A stretch of DNA of 64,000 nt from CAYSLU01 sp964431965 (GTDB taxonomy: Bacteria; Verrucomicrobiota; Kiritimatiellia; CAIKKV01; CAYSLU01): the NCBI GenBank assembly GCA_964431965.1, contig CAYSLU010000015.1, positions 1 through 64,000 of the forward strand, given 5' to 3'. Below the pieces are notes generated by a model, which did not search any database, was not told the DNA's origin, and saw only the letters and a program-made list of their open reading frames with translations. Positions 52,141 to 60,339 of this stretch are shown here, piece after piece. The translations under genes were made by a program, and so were the position numbers. Positions within the stretch are counted from its first letter, which is position 1, and each line of letters starts with the position of its first letter.

Positions 52141-53280
52141 CTACCGCTCTCGCCCCGCGTGCGTGTACGTCCCGGCGGCGAGCTTCACCCGGAAGGCGCC
52201 CCGGTAGTTGTGCTTGGAGCGGAGGTCATCGAGGCCGCTGCTGTATGCCAGCAGCACGGTGGTTTCGCCGTCGGGGTCGATGACGCCGTCCGCGCTATCG
52301 CCGGAGGCGAGCGGGATGCTGAACGCGATCTCGGTCGCGCCGTCCTGCTCGCTGCCGAAGGCGTTCCGGATGTCGCGCTGTCCGCCCAGGCGCTCGTCCG
52401 CCTCGTGCCGGACCGGGCCGGTTCCGAACTCGTCGGCCATCAGCAGGCGGCCGTTCTTCACGTAGCCGATGATGAAGTTCGCGCCCAGCATGCCGCGCTT
52501 GGGATTGAAGCCGATCGCGAGCCAGCCGGCGCCGGGGGCGCGGAGCTTGACGTGCAGGAGCGGCCCGTCCACGCGCCACCAGAAGGTCATCTTGTCCTCG
52601 AGCTTGTGGAATTGCTGCACGTCGAACAGCCGGAGCACCTCGGGGGAGACGGCGTTGGTGTCCGGGGCCGGCTCCGCCTCCCGGCGCGCCAGCCAGCTTT
52701 CGTAGTCCGCGGGCGGCACGATCTTCAGGTCGGCGTTCATCTCGGCGTGGCCGAGCCCGCAGAACTCGGCGCACATGATGGTGTAGGTGCCGGGGCGGTC
52801 GGCCATGAACCACGTGTAGCTCGTGAGCCCCTTCACGGCATCCATCTTGATGCGGTACGCCGGGATGAAGAGGCTGTGGATGACGTCCTTGGAGGTGATG
52901 TTCAGCTTGACCGGCTGGCCCAGGGGCACGACGAGCTCGTTGACGGACTCCTTTCCGCCGGGGTAGGCGAAATTCCAGGCGAAGGACTCGGCGGTGACGT
53001 TGATCTGGAGCGCATCCGGAGGGACGTTCCGGAGCCCGAGGTACGAGTCCCACCCGATGTAGAACATGGAGAGCGCGATGGCGGTCGGGATGATCATCCA
53101 CGCGATCTCCAGGCCGGCGTGTCCGCGGATGTCCGTGGACACCGGGTTCCGGCTGCGCCGGTAGCGCACGACGAAGGCGATCATCGTGGCCGTGATGCCC
53201 ACCAGCAGCACGGCGGAAAAGCCGATGATGTAGATGAACGCCCGGTCGACGCCCGCCACTGGACTGATCGCTGGATTCAC
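52141..53280 (-). CDS. coxB: Cytochrome c oxidase subunit II with C-terminal DOMON domain
   Basis: The 379-aa product has two membrane helices (about 14-40 and 56-80) and the CuA cupredoxin domain (about 88-195): His135, Cys170, Glu172, Cys174, His178 and Met181 in CAEFCGLGHAEM, all intact, so it can accept electrons from cytochrome c. Residues about 215-375 form an added domain with the DOMON pattern (FHKLEDKMTFWWRVDGPLLHVKL, AGWLAIGFNPKRGMLGANFIIGYV, ATEIAFSIPLASGD, TTVLLAYSSG). DOMON domains bind haem or sugars. Start: GTG 53280 with GAGGA upstream. Its position after coxA-coxC-cox4 is unusual. Confidence 0.82.
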   Translation of the reverse strand: MNPAISPVAGVDRAFIYIIGFSAVLLVGITATMIAFVVRYRRSRNPVSTDIRGHAGLEIAWMIIPTAIALSMFYIGWDSYLGLRNVPPDALQINVTAESFAWNFAYPGGKESVNELVVPLGQPVKLNITSKDVIHSLFIPAYRIKMDAVKGLTSYTWFMADRPGTYTIMCAEFCGLGHAEMNADLKIVPPADYESWLARREAEPAPDTNAVSPEVLRLFDVQQFHKLEDKMTFWWRVDGPLLHVKLRAPGAGWLAIGFNPKRGMLGANFIIGYVKNGRLLMADEFGTGPVRHEADERLGGQRDIRNAFGSEQDGATEIAFSIPLASGDSADGVIDPDGETTVLLAYSSGLDDLRSKHNYRGAFRVKLAAGTYTHAGRER

Positions 53281-53314
53281 ATCTTCCTCAACGCCGGTGC
53301 GCGCGGCCCCGCGC

Positions 53315-53611
53315 TCATACCGGCCGCGCCCTGAACGCCACATCCCAGAACAGGAACCCGATGAAAATGGCCACGAAGAAGACGGTGACCAGGAACGTGA
53401 CGGCAAACGCCCGCCCCTCGTGCTTCAAGTGCATGAAGAACAGGAGCACCAGGCTGGCCTTGCTCGCCGCGACGACCAGGGTCAGCCAGATGTTCAGCGC
53501 TCCCACATCGACGCGCGAGAGCAGGATGGTCAGCCCGGTCAACACGAGCAGCGCGCCCAGGACGGCCAGGAGGTGCCGGTATGGAGTGACGTGTGGGTGT
53601 TCGGTGCTCAT
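53315..53611 (-). CDS. Cytochrome c oxidase subunit IV family protein
   Basis: The 98-aa protein has three hydrophobic helices (about 13-33, 40-60 and 70-92) with the conserved KASLVLLFFMHLKHE segment of prokaryotic subunit IV. It probably stabilises the oxidase. It starts ten bp after coxC and ends 34 bp before coxB. Confidence 0.85.
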   Translation of the reverse strand: MSTEHPHVTPYRHLLAVLGALLVLTGLTILLSRVDVGALNIWLTLVVAASKASLVLLFFMHLKHEGRAFAVTFLVTVFFVAIFIGFLFWDVAFRARPV

Positions 53612-53621
53612 GAATCGCCGC

Positions 53622-54215
53622 CTAGAGAATCAGGTAGAAGAGAGGGAAGATGAAGATCCAGATCAGGTCCACGAGGTGCCAGTAGAGGCCGGCGTTCTCG
53701 AGCAGCACATCGTGCCCCGCGCGGATGCGCCCCTTCGCCACCATGGCGGCGGCGACGACCAGCAGGGTCATGCCGATGACGATGTGGATGCCGTGGAGGC
53801 CGGTGATGACATAGTACAGCGAGTAGAACATGGTCTCGCCGTGCGGCCCGCTCTGCAGGCGGGGGGAGTTCGGGTAGATGCCGTGGTGGATCTTGTGGCT
53901 CCACTCGAAGTACTTGTTCACCAGGAATCCGCCGCCCAGCACGCACGATGTCACGAGGAATGCGAGCGCGCGGACGCGCTGGCCCAGGCGGACAGCCGTG
54001 ATCGACGCCGCCACCGTGAAGCTGCTGACGAGGAGGATGGCCGTGTTGGCCGCGCCGAACGCGAGGCTAAGCTCTCGGCCGGCGCGCACGAAGTCCGGCT
54101 GGTACTGGCGGAAGTAGGCGGCGAAGAGCACGAACAGCCCCGCAAACAGCATGATCTCCGAGTAGAGGAAGATCCACATGCCGAGCCGGCTTCCGGTTGG
54201 GTCCTGTCCGGTCAT
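53622..54215 (-). CDS. coxC: Cytochrome c oxidase subunit III
   Basis: The 197-aa product has five membrane helices and the conserved GMWIFLYSEIMLFAGLF start, KYFEWSHK, FYSLYYVITGLHGIHIVIG and YWHLVDLIWIFIFPLFYL. It is of the short, SoxM-like form lacking the first two helices of the mitochondrial subunit. ATG 54215 overlaps the coxA stop by four bases. Confidence 0.9.
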   Translation of the reverse strand: MTGQDPTGSRLGMWIFLYSEIMLFAGLFVLFAAYFRQYQPDFVRAGRELSLAFGAANTAILLVSSFTVAASITAVRLGQRVRALAFLVTSCVLGGGFLVNKYFEWSHKIHHGIYPNSPRLQSGPHGETMFYSLYYVITGLHGIHIVIGMTLLVVAAAMVAKGRIRAGHDVLLENAGLYWHLVDLIWIFIFPLFYLIL

Positions 54216-55888
54216 GACGCGGGGGGGTCCTTCCGGGCGTCCGGCGCCGGCGGCTGGCCCCGGCCGGCCGGCACGGCGGTGAAATCGTAGGGGTACGCCG
54301 GCACGTGGGGCGGCGCCTCGAAGTTGTGGAGCGTGGGCGGGGACGCGATCGTCCATTCCAGCGTCGTGCCGCCCCACGGGTCCGCGGGTGCCCGCCGGCC
54401 CCGTCGAAGGCTGATCGCCAGGTTGACGAGCATGACGAGGATGCCGGCCACCATCAGGAAGCCGCCGATGCCGGCGAGGCGGTTGCCCGACTCGAACTGC
54501 GGCAGGTAGTCGTAGTAGCGGCGCGGCATGCCCTTCATGCCCATCACGAACATCGGGACGTAGTGCAGCATGAAGCCCATCGTGAGCAGGGTGATCCCGA
54601 CGTTGGCCGGCTTGAACGCGTACATGCGCCCGACGATCTTCGGCCACCAGAAGTGGAGCGCGGCGAAGAAGGCGAAGCCCGCTCCGCCGAACATCACGAA
54701 GTGGAAGTGGGCGACGACGAAATAGGTGTCGTGCACGTGGACGTCCGTTCCGGCGGCGCCCAGCACGAGCCCGGTCAGCCCGCCGATGGAGAACAGGTAG
54801 ATGAAGCAGAGCGAGAGGTAGAGCGGGGGAGTCATCTCGATGGAGCCCTTGTAGAGGGTCGAGATCCAGCTGAAGACCTTGACGGCGCTCGGGACGGCGA
54901 CGATGAACGTGAGCAGCGAGAACACGAAGACGGAGGTGTCGCTCATGCCGCTGACGAACATGTGGTGGCTCCAGACGAGGGAGCCGAACACGGCGATGGC
55001 CAGGGTGGAGGCCACGATCGCCTTGTAGCCGAAGATCGACTTCCGGGCGAAGACGGGGATGACCTCGGAGATGACGCCCATTGCGGGCAGGATCATGATG
55101 TAGACGGCCGGGTGCGAGTACATCCAGAAGAGGTGCTGGTAGAGGAGCGGGTCACCGCCTTTCGCCGGGTCGAACAGGCCGATTCCGATCAGGCGCTCCA
55201 CGATCACGAGCAGCAGCGTGATGCCGATGACGGGCGTGGCCAGCACCTGCACCCACGAGGTGGCGTAGACGGACCACGTGAAGAGCGGGATCTGCGACCA
55301 GCGCATCCCGGGAGCCCGCATGCGGTGGATGGTGGTGATGAAGTTCAGGCCGGTCAGGATCGACGACATGCCGATGATGAACGCGGCGAAGACGGTGGCC
55401 GACACGTTGGTGTGCGTCGAAATGCTGAACGGCACGTAGAAGGTCCAGCCGGTGTCCGGGGGGCCCTTGGAGAACAGCGAGAGCAGGGTGAGGAAGCCGC
55501 CGAGGAAGTAGAGGTAGAACGAGAACAGATTGAGGCGCGGGAAGAACACGTCTCGGGCCCCGATCTGGATGGGCAGGAGGAAGTTGCCGAAGATGGCCGG
55601 GATGCCCGGGATGATGAACAGGAAGATCATGATCACGCCGTGCATCGTGAAGAAGGCGTTGTACATCTGGGCGGTCATGATGGTCTCGCCGCGCGCCATC
55701 AGCTCGATGCGGATGAGCAGCCCGAGGAACATGCCGACCACGAACCAGCCGAGCACCGTGACGAGGTACATCAGCGCGATGCGCTTGTGATCGTGGGTGA
55801 CCAGCCAGCTCATGATGCCGCCGTACCCGGGCGGATCCGGCGTCCGGTAGAACGAGGGGGCCGGCACGGAAGGGTCCGCGTGCGTCAT
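54212..55888 (-). CDS. coxA: Cytochrome c oxidase subunit I (A2-type)
   Basis: The 558-aa haem-copper oxidase catalytic subunit reduces O2 and pumps protons. Haem a ligands are His83 and His396, haem a3 ligand His394 (VAHFHFVM), and CuB ligands His259, His308 and His309. Tyr263 is the cross-linked tyrosine in YSHPAVY. The usual Glu of helix VI is replaced by Ala261, and a YS pair (257-258) marks subclass A2. D-channel residues Asp113 and Asn120 (GARDVFFPRLN) are kept. ATG 55888 overlaps the SCO stop by four bases. The C-terminal 60 residues are a Pro-rich cytoplasmic tail. Confidence 0.96.
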   Translation of the reverse strand: MTHADPSVPAPSFYRTPDPPGYGGIMSWLVTHDHKRIALMYLVTVLGWFVVGMFLGLLIRIELMARGETIMTAQMYNAFFTMHGVIMIFLFIIPGIPAIFGNFLLPIQIGARDVFFPRLNLFSFYLYFLGGFLTLLSLFSKGPPDTGWTFYVPFSISTHTNVSATVFAAFIIGMSSILTGLNFITTIHRMRAPGMRWSQIPLFTWSVYATSWVQVLATPVIGITLLLVIVERLIGIGLFDPAKGGDPLLYQHLFWMYSHPAVYIMILPAMGVISEVIPVFARKSIFGYKAIVASTLAIAVFGSLVWSHHMFVSGMSDTSVFVFSLLTFIVAVPSAVKVFSWISTLYKGSIEMTPPLYLSLCFIYLFSIGGLTGLVLGAAGTDVHVHDTYFVVAHFHFVMFGGAGFAFFAALHFWWPKIVGRMYAFKPANVGITLLTMGFMLHYVPMFVMGMKGMPRRYYDYLPQFESGNRLAGIGGFLMVAGILVMLVNLAISLRRGRRAPADPWGGTTLEWTIASPPTLHNFEAPPHVPAYPYDFTAVPAGRGQPPAPDARKDPPAS

Positions 55889-56712
55889 GAGGGGCTCCCG
55901 CCGGCTGTCGGGCCCCGCCCCTTGCGGAGGAGGAAGAAGAGGAACGCGCCGGCCACGGCGAGCGTGGTGACCCCGAACACGCGGAAGAGCTTGAAGGCGT
56001 AGCGGCGGTTCTTCGGATCGTAGTCGTAGCAGTAGGAGACGATCTTCTTGATGGACAGGCCGGGCGTTCCGCGGGCGGCCTCGGACAGCGCCATGGCGAT
56101 GTCGAGCGGGAGGTAGTCCATGCCATAGAGGTAGCGGATGACCTTGCCGCGGGGCGCCAGCACGGTAATCAGGTTGGGATGGATGAAGTCGTGGCGCCCG
56201 AGCTTGGCCGCGCGGAATCCGACGGCCTCGCAGAGCCGCCGGATGCTCTCGGCGTCGCCGGTCATGAACCGCCAGGCCCCGTCCGGCACCGCGTGCCCGA
56301 TCAGGCCCATGTAGTTGCCCTTCGCCTCCAGCGCGAGCTCCGGCGTCTCCTCGTCGTCGAAGCTGATGGAGAGCACCTGGTAGTCCTTGCCGAGCTCGCC
56401 GGGCACATCCTTCAGCGCGTGTGCGAGGCTGCTTTGGATCCGGCCGCAGGCGCCGGGGCAGTGGTAGAAGATCAGCGCGAGGACGGTGGGGCGGTCCAGC
56501 AGCTCGCCGAGGGTGTGGCGGCCTTCGTGCTCATCGTAGAAGACGGCGTCGAGCGGCACGGCTTCGCCGAGGCGCTCGGTGAGGCCGACGTTGGTGGCGG
56601 CCGCGGGCAGGGGGCCGGGGTCGGGCGCGCCGCCGGGCGCGCCCGAGGCGGCGCCGAGCGCCAGCCACGCGGCAACCGCGCCGACGGTCAGGACTTGAGC
56701 CGTGATGTTCAT
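55885..56712 (-). CDS. SCO1/SenC-like copper chaperone
   Basis: The 275-aa product has a signal peptide or anchor (about 5-25) and a thioredoxin-like SCO domain: Cys85 and Cys89 in YHCPGACG and the distal His178 in HPNLITVL, the copper ligands that load CuA. A C-terminal hydrophobic helix (about 245-265; VFGVTTLAVAGAFLFFLL) is an added membrane anchor. It is translationally coupled to coxA and so delivers copper during assembly. Confidence 0.9.
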   Translation of the reverse strand: MNITAQVLTVGAVAAWLALGAASGAPGGAPDPGPLPAAATNVGLTERLGEAVPLDAVFYDEHEGRHTLGELLDRPTVLALIFYHCPGACGRIQSSLAHALKDVPGELGKDYQVLSISFDDEETPELALEAKGNYMGLIGHAVPDGAWRFMTGDAESIRRLCEAVGFRAAKLGRHDFIHPNLITVLAPRGKVIRYLYGMDYLPLDIAMALSEAARGTPGLSIKKIVSYCYDYDPKNRRYAFKLFRVFGVTTLAVAGAFLFFLLRKGRGPTAGGSPS

Positions 56713-56733
56713 GTCGGGTCTCCGGGGCTGGCC

Positions 56734-57162
56734 TCAGCGGCCGTACTGGATCTCGCCGCCCGCGAACCCGATTACGCCGGCGACGGCGAGGCTCAGGACG
56801 GCGGCGGCCAGCAGGATGCGCGGGTTCGGATCCGGCCGGCGGAGCAGCGCGACGGTGTAGCCGCAGATCGCGATCAGGAGCGTGGCGAGGGCGATCTTCA
56901 GGATGATGTAGGGCTGCCATTCGCCGCCGTAGAAATGCTGCCAGTCCATGTAGCCCGCGAACATGACCGGGGGGATGCCGATGAGGGCGAACACGAAGCA
57001 GTGCAGCGCCGTCCGGCGGAATGCCGGCTGGTTCAGAAGCACGCCGATGAGGGCGAACGCGCACCCGCCGATCACCATGCCCATCGGAACGTGCGTCACT
57101 GGCGGATGGAGCGGATGGGCATATCCGAGCTTCTCGAGCCACATGAAAATGAAATCGGTCAC
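56734..57162 (-). CDS. DUF2231 membrane protein
   Basis: The 142-aa product has four membrane helices and the family start GYAHPLHPPVTHVPMGMV. GTG 57162 is the start, with AAAGGGGA about six bases upstream. Met codons inside are poorer fits. It is the first gene of the cox operon, 21 bp before the SCO gene. DUF2231 proteins often occur with oxidase or cytochrome genes, and the His-rich start could bind haem; the role is unknown. Confidence 0.78.
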   Translation of the reverse strand: MTDFIFMWLEKLGYAHPLHPPVTHVPMGMVIGGCAFALIGVLLNQPAFRRTALHCFVFALIGIPPVMFAGYMDWQHFYGGEWQPYIILKIALATLLIAICGYTVALLRRPDPNPRILLAAAVLSLAVAGVIGFAGGEIQYGR

Positions 57163-57187
57163 GGGTCCCCTTTGATCGTTTCGACAA

Positions 57188-57216
57188 AGTGTATCGGATG
57201 GGAGCCCGTGCAGCAA
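57188..57216 (-). promoter_or_regulatory. Possible promoter of the cox operon
   Basis: Minus-strand TTGCTG (57211-57216), a 17-bp spacer and TACACT (57188-57193), 25 bases upstream of the DUF2231 GTG start. Confidence 0.4.
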
Positions 57217-57421
57217 GGACGCGGACGGGCCCCAGCGATCAGGGCAGGCGCATCCAATCCTCGATTCGTCAGATGATGGCCGCAACGACGCGCAAGAAGC
57301 GCAAGACAGATAGGTTCCGGAGGCTTCGGTCGGGACCAACCAAGTGAAGCATGCGCGATCCGCAACCCATTCGCGTCTTGCGCCCTCAGCGGGGCGGGGG
57401 CCGGCCCGCGTTGCGCGGCGC
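57217..57421. other. Divergent intergenic region between cox operon and miaB
   Basis: No gene is evident. The region holds the two divergent promoters at its ends and a mixed, mildly repetitive sequence in between with no clear hairpin or operator. Confidence 0.45.
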
Positions 57422-57451
57422 TTGATTGGGACGCGGCGCGTCCCGTATCAT
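57422..57451 (+). promoter_or_regulatory. miaB promoter with dyad in the spacer
   Basis: TTGATT (57422-57427), an 18-bp spacer and TATCAT (57446-57451). The spacer contains the dyad GGGACGC-GGC-GCGTCCC (57428-57444), an operator-like position. The leader to ATG 57469 is about a dozen bases. Confidence 0.5.
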
Positions 57452-57468
57452 CTCGCATCCGGACTGCC

Positions 57469-58821
57469 ATGAGAGTTCACATCCACACGTACGGCTGCCA
57501 GATGAACGAGCGCGACAGCGAGGCGGTCTCGGCCTTGCTGGCCCGGCACGGGCATCAGGTGGCGGAGTGCGAGGAGGATGCGGACGTCATCCTCGTCAAC
57601 ACGTGCAGCGTGCGCGAGAAGGCGGAAGACAAGGCCATCGGCAAGCTGGGGCTCATGGTGGCGACGAAGCGCGAGCACCCCGGCCGCATCGTGGGCGTCA
57701 TGGGGTGCATGGTCCAGCGGATGAAGGGCGATGTGCTCAAGGCCGTCAAGGGGCTGGACTTCGCCGTGGGCACCCGCCGGTTCGACGCGATCCCCGCCGT
57801 GATCGACGCGGTGCGGGAAGGCGGCGCCCCGGTGCTGGAGGCGGGGGACGGCGATCCCGATTCCGCCGAGCTGCGCGGCCACCGGGCCGGCGCGGTGTCG
57901 GCCTTCGTCAACATCCTCTTCGGCTGCAACCGGCGATGCACATACTGCATCGTGCCCGACGTGCGCGGGGCGGAGCGCAGCCGGCCGGCCGCGGAGGTGG
58001 TGGACGAAGTCCGCCAACTCGCGGCGCGCGGCGTGCGCGAGGTGACGCTGCTGGGGCAGAGCGTGATGTCGTACGGGCGGGCCAGCCCGGTGTGGCCCGA
58101 CGGGGCCCGGTCCCCCCGGGGATACGTCGAGCCGCTGCCCCGCCTGCTGGAGGCGCTCGACGGGATCGACGGGCTCGCGCGCATTCGGTTCACGTCCGGC
58201 CACCCGTCGGGGTGCAGCCCCGAGCTCGCCCGCTCGATGTCCGAGCTGCCGTCCGTGTGCGGGCACCTGCACCTGCCGCTGCAGTCGGGGTCCGACCGGA
58301 TCCTGAAGCTCATGCGCCGCGGGTACACGGTTGCCGACTACCGCGCGGCGGCCGCGCGGCTGCACGCCGCCGTTCCGGGGTTCGCTCTGACCACCGACAT
58401 CATCGTGGGCTTTCCCTCCGAGACGGCCGGGGAGTTCGAGGGAACCCGGGCGCTGATGGATGAGGTGCGGTTTGACAACGCCTTCATTTTCAAGTATTCG
58501 CCTCGGCCCGGAACGGTTGCGGCTGAATGGCCGGACGATGTGCCGGACGAGGAGAAGCGGCGCCGCAACCAGGAGCTGCTTCGGGACCAGGACCGGCGGG
58601 GCTTGGAGATCAACGCGGGCCTGCACGGGCGCGCGGTCGAAGTCCTGGCCGAGGGCGCGAGCCTGCGGAACCCGCGCCGGTGGTCCGGGCGCAGCCGGGG
58701 CGGCAAGATCGTGATCTTCGAGCCGCCGGCCGGGCTGAAGGTGGGCGATCTGCTGGATGTGGCCGTCGCGCGGAGTACGGCGCAGACGCTGTACGGCCCG
58801 CTGACGGACGGAGCGATGTGA
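57469..58821 (+). CDS. miaB: tRNA-2-methylthio-N6-dimethylallyladenosine synthase
   Basis: The 450-aa radical-SAM methylthiotransferase modifies A37 of tRNAs reading UNN codons. The N-terminal MTTase domain has cluster cysteines Cys10, Cys46 and Cys80. The radical-SAM cluster is Cys153, Cys157 and Cys160 (CNRRCTYC). The C-terminal TRAM domain follows (about 385-450). YTVADYRAA and RFTSGHPSG fit the MiaB subgroup. It is followed by a small membrane protein gene, a GT9 gene and a lyase gene on the same strand. Confidence 0.95.
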   Translation: MRVHIHTYGCQMNERDSEAVSALLARHGHQVAECEEDADVILVNTCSVREKAEDKAIGKLGLMVATKREHPGRIVGVMGCMVQRMKGDVLKAVKGLDFAVGTRRFDAIPAVIDAVREGGAPVLEAGDGDPDSAELRGHRAGAVSAFVNILFGCNRRCTYCIVPDVRGAERSRPAAEVVDEVRQLAARGVREVTLLGQSVMSYGRASPVWPDGARSPRGYVEPLPRLLEALDGIDGLARIRFTSGHPSGCSPELARSMSELPSVCGHLHLPLQSGSDRILKLMRRGYTVADYRAAAARLHAAVPGFALTTDIIVGFPSETAGEFEGTRALMDEVRFDNAFIFKYSPRPGTVAAEWPDDVPDEEKRRRNQELLRDQDRRGLEINAGLHGRAVEVLAEGASLRNPRRWSGRSRGGKIVIFEPPAGLKVGDLLDVAVARSTAQTLYGPLTDGAM

Positions 58822-58838
58822 CGGGCAGGAGGGCCCTG

Positions 58839-59387
58839 ATGCAGCACGGATTCAGTCTGTTCTGGGTGGCGGTTGTAACCGGCGGCGTGCTGGTGCTGGG
58901 CGGCGCGGCATGCGCGGCCGCGCCGGCCGGCGTGTGGCGCGGGATCCGGGCGTTTCCGCGCCATGCGCTCGCGGGGCGCCTGCTGACGGCGATCGCCTTG
59001 GCGTGGGTGGCCTGGCTGCTGGTCGAGATGCCGCTGGGCCGCTTTGAGCGGTTCAAGCCGCTGCTCTGGATCCTGGCGCCCGGCAGCTTCGTTCTGATCG
59101 TCATGTACGTCGACGAGCTTCTCGCGCCGCGCGCGCTTGGAGGCCTGCTGCTGCTCCTGGCGACGCCCATGCTGGACGCGGCGCGATGGCACGGATCCCC
59201 GGCGCGGTTCGTGATTGCCGCCCTGGCCTTCGCGCTCGTGCTCGTCGGCATGCTCCTGTTCATCTCGCCGTATCGCTTCCGGACGCAGCTCGCCTGGATG
59301 GAGCGGCCGGGGGCGGCGCGGGCCGCCGGCATCGGGGCCGCGGCGGCCGGCGCCGCCGTCTTCGCACTCGGGCTGGTCGCGTACTGA
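58839..59387 (+). CDS. Conserved membrane protein of unknown function
   Basis: The 182-aa product has about five to six hydrophobic helices (FSLFWVAVVTGGVLVLGGAAC, LLTAIALAWVAWLLV, LLWILAPGSFVLIVMYV, LGGLLLLLATPML, FVIAALAFALVLVGMLLF) and few charged residues between them. Start ATG 58839 has AGGAGGG five bases upstream, and GTG 58818, which overlaps the miaB stop, is an alternative. It sits between miaB and the GT9 gene and may have a role in envelope biogenesis; this is by position only. Confidence 0.65.
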   Translation: MQHGFSLFWVAVVTGGVLVLGGAACAAAPAGVWRGIRAFPRHALAGRLLTAIALAWVAWLLVEMPLGRFERFKPLLWILAPGSFVLIVMYVDELLAPRALGGLLLLLATPMLDAARWHGSPARFVIAALAFALVLVGMLLFISPYRFRTQLAWMERPGAARAAGIGAAAAGAAVFALGLVAY

Positions 59388-59388
59388 C

Positions 59389-60336
59389 GTGAAGAAGCCG
59401 CGTTTCCTGGTGTTTCGGGGCGGGGCCATCGGCGACTTCATCCTGACGCTGCCGGCCGTGGCGGCCCTCCGCCGCGGCTGGCCGGACGCGCACATCGAAA
59501 TCGCCGGATACCCGCGCGTGGCGCGCCTGGCGGTGGCCGGCGGGCTGGCGGACGCCGTGGTGTCGCTCGACCGCGCCGAGAGCGCCGAGTTGTACTCGCT
59601 CCGGCCGACGTTCTCGGAAGCCCAGCGCGAGTATCTGACGTCGTTCGACGTGATCGTCACGTACCTGCACGATCCGGGCGGGACGATGCAGGAGAACCTG
59701 GTGAAGGCGGGAGCCCGGCAGGTGATCCACGGATCGCCGATCGTGGAGTCCGGCCATGCGGTCGAGCACTTCATCGCGCCGCTGGCGCGGCTGGCGATCT
59801 TTCCGGAGGGGCTGGCCGTGCCTCGCCTGGATCTGCCCGAGGCCGTCCGGACAGCCGGGAGGAAGCGGCTGGCGGGGCTCGGCGGCGCGCGGGTGGCGAT
59901 CCACCCCGGGAGCGGCAGCCTGTCGAAGAACTGGCCGCTCCGCTCGTTCCTGGAGCTGGCCGGCCGGATCGAGGCGGCCGGGGTCGGGCGGCCGTTCTTT
60001 TCGATCGGAGAGGCCGACTCGGAGATCGCCGGCGAGCTGTCGAGCGCGGCCCCGGGGCGGCCGGTGCTTACGGGGCTGGACCTGACGGAGCTGGCCGGGG
60101 TGTTCGCCGAATGCGCGGCATACGTGGGCAACGATTCGGGGATCACGCACCTGGCGGCGGCGGCCGGGGCGCCGACGGTGGCCGTCTTCGGCCCGAGCGA
60201 TCCGGCGCGCTGGGGGCCGCGCGGCCCGCGGTCGCGGGTGGTGTCGTCCCCCGAGCGGCGCACCGACTCGCTGGCCGCGGTGTCGGTCGATGAAGTCTGG
60301 GCGGCCGTTCAGTCTGCGGTACGAGCACAGGAGTAA
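59389..60336 (+). CDS. Glycosyltransferase family 9 (heptosyltransferase-like)
   Basis: The 315-aa product has the GT9 features: GGAIGDFILTLPAVAALRRGW (about 10-30), AIHPGSGSLSKNWPL for the ADP-sugar-binding turn, and YVGNDSGITHLAAAAGAPTVAVFGPSDPARWGPRG. Such enzymes add heptose to LPS core. GTG 59389 begins one base after the stop of the previous gene, indicating coupled translation. It is followed after three bases by the second heparinase-like gene. Confidence 0.9.
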   Translation: MKKPRFLVFRGGAIGDFILTLPAVAALRRGWPDAHIEIAGYPRVARLAVAGGLADAVVSLDRAESAELYSLRPTFSEAQREYLTSFDVIVTYLHDPGGTMQENLVKAGARQVIHGSPIVESGHAVEHFIAPLARLAIFPEGLAVPRLDLPEAVRTAGRKRLAGLGGARVAIHPGSGSLSKNWPLRSFLELAGRIEAAGVGRPFFSIGEADSEIAGELSSAAPGRPVLTGLDLTELAGVFAECAAYVGNDSGITHLAAAAGAPTVAVFGPSDPARWGPRGPRSRVVSSPERRTDSLAAVSVDEVWAAVQSAVRAQE

Positions 60337-60339
60337 CGC

